From contig NC_088173.1 in the NCBI RefSeq assembly GCF_028769735.1, forward strand, positions 70,740,463 through 70,804,462: a DNA stretch of 64,000 nucleotides, given 5' to 3'. Below, piece by piece: positions 58,189 to 64,000 of this stretch (position 1 is its first letter; every line of letters begins with the position of its first letter). A program made the translations under genes and the position numbers. Under the pieces are notes generated by a model. It did not search any database. It was given only the letters and a program-made list of their open reading frames with translations, and had not been told where the DNA came from. The stretch is from Zonotrichia leucophrys gambelii. Lineage: Eukaryota > Chordata > Aves > Passeriformes > Passerellidae.

Positions 58189-60909
58189 TGGGACAGGGAC
58201 AGGAGAGGGACAGGGACAGGGACAGGACAGGGACAGGGGACACAGGGACAGGGACAGGGGGACAGGGACAGGGACAGAGGGTTTGGGGTCACTCAGGGTT
58301 TGTTGGGGTTTTCTCCTGCGCCTCCCAATCCCCTCTGTGCCCCCTGATCCTCCACGTGCTCTCCCAGACCCCAAAATCCCCCAAAAGGCTCCCCCAGACC
58401 CCAAAATGATCCCAAGTGCTCCCCGACCCAAAAACTCCGCAACTCGAACACTCCAAGCCCCAAGACCCAAATCCAAAAGGCTCCCACCAAAGATCCCCAA
58501 TAAATGCTCCCAAGGACTCCCAAGAACCCATGTCCCAAAGGCTCCCCAGACCCCAAAATTTCCCAAAGGCTCCCCAGACCCCAAAATTTCCCAAGGGCTC
58601 CCCAAAGACCCAAAATGTCCAAAGGCTCTCCAGACCCCAAAAATGTCCCAAGTGCTCCCAGATCCCCCCAAAATGGTCCCAAGGGACTCCCCAAAGACCC
58701 CAAAATGTCCAAAGGATCTCCCAGACCCCAAACATCCCAAGAGGCTCCCCATGACCCAAAACTTCCAAAGGACTCTCACCCAAAGCCCCAAAATTTCCAG
58801 GAGGCTCCCCCAGACCCCAAAACTCCAAGAGGCTCCCCAGACCCCAATATGGTCCCAAGAGGATTCACCCAGACCCAAAACCCCCAAAAGGCTCTCCCAG
58901 ACCCATGAAATGCCTCCCAACAGGCTCCCCCAGACCCCAATACACCCCAAAAGGCTCCCCCAGACCCCAATACACCCCAAAAGCTCTCCCAGACCCCAAT
59001 ACACCCCAAAAGGCTCTCCCAGACCCCAAACATCCCCAAAAGGCTCCCAACCCAATACCCAAGCTCCCAGACTAAATCCCCAAAAGGCTCTCCCAACCCC
59101 AATACATCCCAAAGGCTCCCCAGACCCAAATACCCCAAAGGCTCTCCCAGACCCCAATACCCAAAGCTTCAACCAACCCAAAACTCACCAACAGGGCTCT
59201 CCAGACCCAATGCCCCAAAAGCTCTCCCAGACCCAATACACCCCAAAAGGCTCTCCCAGACCCCAATACACCCCAAAGGCTCTCCCAAACCCCCCCAGGC
59301 CCCCCCTGTCCCCTCACCCAGGTCGGTGTCCCCGCTCTCGATGGCTTTGCCCAGGGCCAGTTTGCTCCGTTTCATCTTGAGCAGCAGCGGCACCTGCTCC
59401 CCGCTCCGGGGCTCGTACTCCAGCAGCTGCCCGGGGGCACAGCGCTGTCACCCTGTCACCCGGGGGGGGGGGTGGTGGCAGTGCCACCCCAGCGTGCCCT
59501 CCCCGGTGCCACCAGCCCACCTTGATGGCCAGCTCGGCGCGGCCGCAGTCGTAGGCGCGCGTGGCGATGTCCGAGTAGGAGATGCCCGCCGTGTCCCCGA
59601 GCTTCTGGTTGATGGCCTGGGCCACCTCCTCGTCCGACTTGTCCTTCTGCTGCACCTGTGGGGACGGCGAGGGGCGTCCCCAGGTGTCCCCCGAGGCGGG
59701 CTGGGGTGTCCCGGGGGACATAGGGGGAAAGGGGACACCAGGAGGACAGGGGACATGGAGAGGTCAGGAGCATATGGGGAAAAAGGGGATATGGGGAACA
59801 GGGGGACATGGAGGGGTCAGGGGACACCAGGGGGGACAGGGGACACGGTGAGGTCAGGGGACATCAAGGGGACATAGGGGGAAAGGGGACACCAGGGGGA
59901 CAGGGGACATGGAGAGGTCAGGAGCATATGGGGAAAAAGGGGATATGGGGAACAGGGGGACATGGAGGGGTCAGGGGACACCAAGGGGGTCAGGGGACAC
60001 CAGGGGGGACAGGGGACACGGTGAGGCCAGGGGACATGGATGGGTCAGGGAGATATGGAAGGGTCAGGGGGATATGGGGGATAGAGGGACATGGAGGGGT
60101 CAGGAGCACATGGGGAAAAAGGGGATATGGGGAACAGGGGGGACATGGAGGGGTCAGGGGACACCAGGGGGGACAGGGGACACGGTGAGGCCAGGGGACA
60201 TGGATGGGTCAGGGAGATATGGAAGGGTCAGGGGGATATGGGGGATAGAGGGACATGGAGGGGTCAGGGGGATATGAGGGACAGGGGGACATAGGATACC
60301 AGGAGGGACAGGGGACACACAAGGTTGGGGGACATGGAGGGGACAGGAGGACACAGGGGACAGGGGACATGGGGGGACATGGAGGGCTCAGAGGGACAGG
60401 GGACATGGAGGGCTCAGAGGGCACGGAGGGACAGGGGACATGGAGGGCTCAGAGGGCACGGAGGGACAGGGGACATGGAGGGGACAGGAGGACACAGGGG
60501 ACAGGGGACATGGAGGGGACAGAGGCACGGAGGGACAGGGGACATGGAGGGGAGAGGGGAACATGGTGGGACAGGGGACATGGAGTGGTCAGGGGGGCAC
60601 ACAAGGGCTCAGGGGACATGGAAGGGTCAGGGGACATGAGAGGACAAGGGGACACCAGGGGGGACAGAGGACATGGGGGCACAACAGGGGGACATGGAGT
60701 GGTCAGGGGGACACACAAGGGCTCAGGGGACATGGAGTGGTCAGGGGACATGAGAGGACATGGGGACACCAGGGGGGACAGAGGACATGGGGGCACTCAC
60801 CTTGTAGCAGGCCCAGTGTGCCAGGATGCGGCTGACGCCCTGCATCTCGGGCAGGCGCAGGAACTCGCAGATGCGGATGGCCAGCGGGTACAGGCGGCGC
60901 AGCACCAGC
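45370..60909 (-). CDS. VPS16: VPS16, core subunit of the HOPS and CORVET tethering complexes, C-terminal part
   Basis: Exons in transcription order: 60909-60801, 59655-59521, 59426-59318, 56956-56859, 55506-55402, 52011-51934, 50645-50476, 49149-49053, 47451-47348, 45514-45370 (stop at 45372-45370). They encode about 382 residues aligned without gaps to roughly human 458-839. Signatures include [108 protein letters not shown] and the end [14 protein letters not shown]16 is the alpha-solenoid scaffold subunit that holds VPS33A and takes part in endosome/lysosome fusion; this portion is the solenoid with the VPS33-binding region. The exon at 55506-55402 ends [11 protein letters not shown] where mammals have SFHIRASYAAEE, and its donor (gtctgt) is poor, so that 3' border is the least certain. 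The N-terminal half lies beyond 64000. Confidence 0.94.
45700..47335. repeat. ~29-bp minisatellite with higher-order duplication, last VPS16 intron
   Basis: Units around ccctgggatgtccccctgaa and ggtccccaggatgtcccc. Blocks near 46320-46480 and 46870-47030 are almost identical over more than 150 bp, which shows duplication of a multi-unit segment. Confidence 0.9.
47452..49035. repeat. Polypurine minisatellite, VPS16 intron
   Basis: About 1.55 kb in which the plus strand is nearly all A/G: gggaggaagaggatgggaga and gaggaaggcaaatggtggaa units, with some ~80-bp and larger blocks repeated. The VPS16 transcript is polypyrimidine here, running from the donor at 49053 to the acceptor at 47451. Confidence 0.95.
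49155..50465. repeat. 20-22-bp minisatellite, VPS16 intron
   Basis: About 62 units of gggctgtccctgagtgtccc+ca with ccctgaccccccca and ccctgagccccccag variants. Confidence 0.95.
50690..51845. repeat. 20-bp minisatellite, VPS16 intron
   Basis: Units of ccagccttggtgtccctgtc with cctcaatgtcccc and cctgaggtcc variants. From about 51380 to 51720 a ~120-bp block (with ccaattccattcttgg) repeats several times as a higher-order unit. Confidence 0.95.
52016..53370. repeat. 12-bp based minisatellite, VPS16 intron
   Basis: Units of agggacatggcac and agggacagggcac mix with cacggacaagaaatggcac. The array starts 4-5 bp upstream of the exon at 52011 in transcription sense, so it supplies its polypyrimidine tract (ccgtgccatcccag). 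Confidence 0.95.
53450..54130. repeat. ~45-bp G-poor minisatellite, VPS16 intron
   Basis: Units of aatcccacaattcccagatc + caccccaaatccccacattccc with many small deletions. There is almost no G on the plus strand. Confidence 0.9.
54132..55401 (-). repeat. Array of partial copies of a VPS16 exon 3' end with its splice donor
   Basis: Seven downstream (lower-coordinate) copies of the last ~48 nt of the exon at 55506-55402. They lie at about 54134-54178, 54360-54411, 54549-54599, 54730-54778, 54918-54945 (truncated), 55064-55113 and 55231-55281, with a period of roughly 150-230 bp. On the minus strand each reads (tt)accag|GAGCTGGGCAACCTGCA...GGCCAGAAG|gtctgtgggg, so it keeps the exon's donor and gains an upstream CAG acceptor-like end. 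Between copies the sequence is ccaaaacccccaaaactccc type filler. Confidence 0.9.
55640..56858 (-). repeat. Array of partial copies of another VPS16 exon 3' end with its splice donor
   Basis: About 13 copies, spaced roughly 60-120 bp, of the last codons and donor of the exon at 56956-56859. On the minus strand each reads CAGCCTGTACCGCCAG|gtgagc, preceded by cctgagagca instead of the true upstream exon. Plus-strand copies lie near 55727, 55786, 55837, 55957, 56097, 56193, 56267, 56383, 56477, 56533, 56633, 56711 and 56773. The spacer is tttttggggtgtttttgggg. Confidence 0.9.
56960..58285. repeat. (GGGACA)n hexamer-based array, VPS16 intron
   Basis: About 1.3 kb of gggaca with single-base insertions (ggggaca, gggaaca, gggacaca). 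It starts within 5 bp of the acceptor of the exon at 56956, again giving a long C/T-rich tract in the transcript. Confidence 0.95.
58300..59300. repeat. ~30-bp minisatellite, VPS16 intron
   Basis: About 32 units of ccccaaaaggctcccccaga + ccccaatacac, with aaatttccc and atgtcc variants. Confidence 0.9.
59720..60795. repeat. ~35-bp G-rich minisatellite with ~200-bp duplicated blocks, VPS16 intron
   Basis: Units of gacatggaggggtcagggga and caccaggggggacagggga. The segment around 59850-59990 and that around 60090-60180 repeat nearly verbatim, and so do 60590-60680 and 60690-60790. Confidence 0.9.
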
Positions 60910-60914
60910 CTGGG

Positions 60915-63130
60915 GACAGCGGCACGGGGACATCAGGGGGACAGGGACACCGCGGGGACATGGAGGGGTCAGGGGGGCACGGGGGGACAGGGGGATATGG
61001 GGGGAAAAGGGGGATGTGGGTATGTGGGGACAGGCGGAAATGGAGCGGTCCAGGGATATGGGGGGAAAGGGGACACCAGGGGGGACCAGGGGACACCAGG
61101 GGGGACCAGGAGACACCAGGGGGACCAGGAGACACCAGGGGGGTCAGGGGACACCAGGGGGGTCAGGGGACACCAGGAGGGACAGGGGACATCAGGGCGG
61201 ACAGGGGACACAGGGGTACAGGGGACATTGGGGGGACATAGAGAGGTCAGGGGGATATGGGGGAAAGGGAATACAAGGGGACAGGGGACATGGAGGGGTC
61301 AGGAGAATATGGGGGGAAAGGGGGATATGGAGGGGTCAGGGGACACCAGGGGGACAGGAGACACAGGGGGATCAGGGGACATCAGGGGGACATGGAGGGG
61401 TCAGGGGGGCATGGGGGGACAGGGGGATATGGGGGAAAAGGGGGATGTGGGTATGCGGGGACAGGCGGAAATGGAGCGGTCGGGGGATATGGGGGGAAAG
61501 GGGACACCGGGGGGGACAGGGGACATGGAGGGGACAGGGGACACCAGGGGGGTGAGGGGACATGGAGGGGTCAGGAGAATATGGGGGAAAAGGGATATGG
61601 AGGGAAAGGGGACATCAGGGGGGACAGGAGACACAGGGGGATCAGGGGACACTGGGGGGACATGGAGGGGTCAGGGGGACATGGAGGGGTCAGGGGGACA
61701 TGGAGGGGTCAGGGGGATATGGGGGGACAGGGGACATCAGGGGGGACAGGAGACACAGGGGGACAGGGGACACCAGGGGGACATGGAGGGGTCAGGGGGA
61801 CATGGAGGAGTCAGGGGGATATGGGGGGACAGGGGACATCAGGGGGGACAGGAGACACAGGGGGATCAGGGGACATCAGGGGGACATGGAGGAGTCAGGG
61901 GGATATGGGGGAAAGGGGACATCAGGGGGGACAGGAGACACAGGGGGATTAGGGGACATTGTGGGGACATGGAGGAGTCAGGGGGATATGGGGGGAAAGG
62001 GAATACAAGGGGACAGGGGACACCGGGGGGGTCAGGGGACATGGAGAGGCCAGGGGGAATGGACAGACAGGGGACACCAGGGGGACAGGGGACATGGAGA
62101 GGTCAGAGGACACCAGGAGGGACAGGGGACATCAGGGGGGACAGGAGACACAGGGAGACATGGAGGGCTCAGGGAGACATGGGGGAAAGGGGACACCAGG
62201 GGGACAGGGGACATGAAGGGGTCAGGAGAATATGGGGGGAAAGGGGGATATAAGAGGGTCAGGGGACACCAGGAGGGACAGGGGACACAGGGGGGACAGG
62301 GAACAAGGGACATGGAGGGAACAGGGGGACATGGTGGAGACCCCAGGGGGGTCAGGAGGACACATGAGGGGTCAAGGGGACACACTGGGGGACAGGGGAC
62401 ACCATAGGGATATGGAGGGGTCAGGGGGACATGGAGGAGTCGGGGGATATGGGGGGAAAGGGGACAGAGGGACATGGAGAGGTCAGGGGGATATGGGGAA
62501 AAAGGGGATAGGGGGAACAGGGGGACATGGAGGGGTCAGGGGACACCAGGAGGGACAGGGGACATCAGGGGGACATGGAGGGGTCAGGGAGATATGGAAG
62601 GGTCAGGGATATATGCAGGAAAAGGGGGATATGGGGGATAGAGGGACATGGAGGGGTCAGGAGGATATGAGGGACAGGGGGACATAGGATACCAGGAGGG
62701 ACAGGGGACACACAAGGTTGGGGGACATGGAGGGGACAGGAGGACACAGGGGACAGGGGACATGGGGGGACATGGAGGGCTCAGAGGGCACGGAGGGACA
62801 GGGGACATGGAGGGGAGAGGGGAACATGGTGGGACAGGGGACATGGAGTGGTCAGGGGGACACACAAGGGCTCAGGGGACATGGAGGGGTCAGGGGACAT
62901 GAGAGGACAAGGGGACACCAGGGGGGATAGAGGACATGGGGGCACAACAGGGGGACATGGAGAGGTCAGGGGGATACGGGGGTCAGGGGACACCAGGGGG
63001 GACAGGGGGACATGGAGAGGTCAGGGGACACACAAGGGGCCAGGGGACACCAGGGGGGACAGGGGGACATGGAGAGGTCAGGGGGATATGGGGTCAGGGG
63101 ACATCAGGGGGGACAGGGGGACACGCAGGG
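60915..63130. repeat. Second G-rich minisatellite of the same family, VPS16 intron
   Basis: Same unit family as 59720-60795, now with gggggatatggggg and aggagacacagggggatcag variants. The block at 62640-62940 closely copies 60250-60670, so arrays on opposite sides of the exon at 60801-60909 have exchanged sequence. Confidence 0.9.
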
Positions 63131-63194
63131 TGGGTACAGGGAATTGAGGAGTTGGCTTGGGTTTGGGAGATCCCCCAGTGCTGGGAACTGCTCA

Positions 63195-64000
63195 GCCCCT
63201 GGATATGGGAATGGGATGGGGAATTTGGGATGGGGGATTTGGGATCGGGGCATTGGGATTTGGGATGGGGGCATTGGGATGGGGGATTTGGGATGGGGAA
63301 TTTGGGATGGGGAATGTGGGATGGGGGATTTGGGATTGGGGCATTGGGATGGGGGATTTGGGACGGGGAATGAGGGATGGGGATTTGGGATGGGGGATTT
63401 GGGATCGGGGCATTGGGATGGGGGATTTGGGATGGGGAATTTGGGATGGGAAATATGGGATGGAAAAAGTGGGATGGGAAATGTGGGATGGGGGCACTGG
63501 GATGGGGAATTTGGGATCAGGGCATTGGGATTGGGGATTTGGGATGGGGAATGTGGGATGGGGAATGAGGGATGGGGAATTTGGGATGGTGATATTGGGA
63601 TGGGGATTTGTGATGGGGGGCACTGGGATGGGGGCATTGGGATGGGGGATTTGGGATGGGGGATTTGGGATGGGGGCATTGGGATGGGGGATTTGGGATG
63701 GGGAATGTGGGATAGGAAATTTGGGATGGAGAATTTGGGATGGGGAATGTGGGATGGGGAATGAGGGATGGGGAATGTGAGATGGTGGCATTGGGATGGG
63801 GGATTTGGGATGGGGAAGGTAGGATGGGAAATTTGGGGTGGGCAATGCTGGATGGGGGATTTGGGATAGGGAATTTGGGATGGGGAATTTAGGATGGGGA
63901 ATTTGGGATGGGGAATGTGGGATGGGGAAGGTGGGACAGGGAATGAGGGATGGGGAATTTGGGATGGGAAATATGGGATGGGAAATGTGGGATGGGGGCA
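63195..64000. repeat. ~15-bp minisatellite at the window end
   Basis: About 50 units of tgggatgggggattt, with ggggcattg and ggggaatg variants, run off the window edge. No VPS16 exon is seen between 60910 and 64000. Confidence 0.95.

Noticed and set aside
60910..64000. Further upstream VPS16 exons
   Set aside because: No stretch encodes VPS16-like residues next to splice sites; the whole segment is repeat or short non-coding sequence.

Overview
The window is vertebrate nuclear DNA, almost certainly from a bird and probably a songbird. It carries avian-type CR1 retrotransposon 3' ends (about 572-935, 5553-5815, 26370-27345, 30235-31200). It is very GC- and minisatellite-rich, as on avian microchromosomes. 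The only convincing genes are four multi-exon housekeeping genes, rebuilt here exon by exon from protein similarity, GT-AG borders and phase agreement. No bacterial-type operon, CRISPR array or intact mobile element is present.

Layout: (1) 1-13350, plus strand: the 3' part of DCTN1 (dynactin p150Glued), 12 coding exons for the last ~508 residues, with a poly(A) signal at 13345. (2) 13800-18838, plus strand: complete NOP56 (12 coding exons, 549 aa) with a CCAAT-rich CpG promoter. Its introns hold four box C/D snoRNA genes (SNORD110-, SNORD86-, SNORD56- and SNORD57-like) and a possible H/ACA snoRNA. (3) 43251 down to 18984, minus strand: complete IDH3B (384 or 381 aa), with two alternative last exons as in mammals and a CRE/GC-box promoter. 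(4) 64000 down to 44336, minus strand: the 3' half of VPS16 (10 coding exons, last ~382 residues). NOP56 and IDH3B converge, with poly(A) signals about 145 bp apart. VPS16 and IDH3B are head-to-tail.

The genes belong to unrelated processes: dynein transport, snoRNP assembly and ribosome biogenesis, the TCA cycle, and endolysosomal tethering. They are linked by position only. What dominates the window is the noncoding DNA. Most introns longer than about 300 bp, two 3' UTRs and one intergenic spacer consist of tandem arrays with 6-170 bp units, often flush with splice junctions. At three places the repeat unit itself contains a piece of a coding exon plus its splice site (DCTN1 near 9177-10054; VPS16 near 54132-55506 and 55720-56858), giving chains of decoy exon fragments beside the real exon. 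These, the NOP56 snoRNA cluster and the conserved IDH3B terminal-exon choice are the most interesting items.
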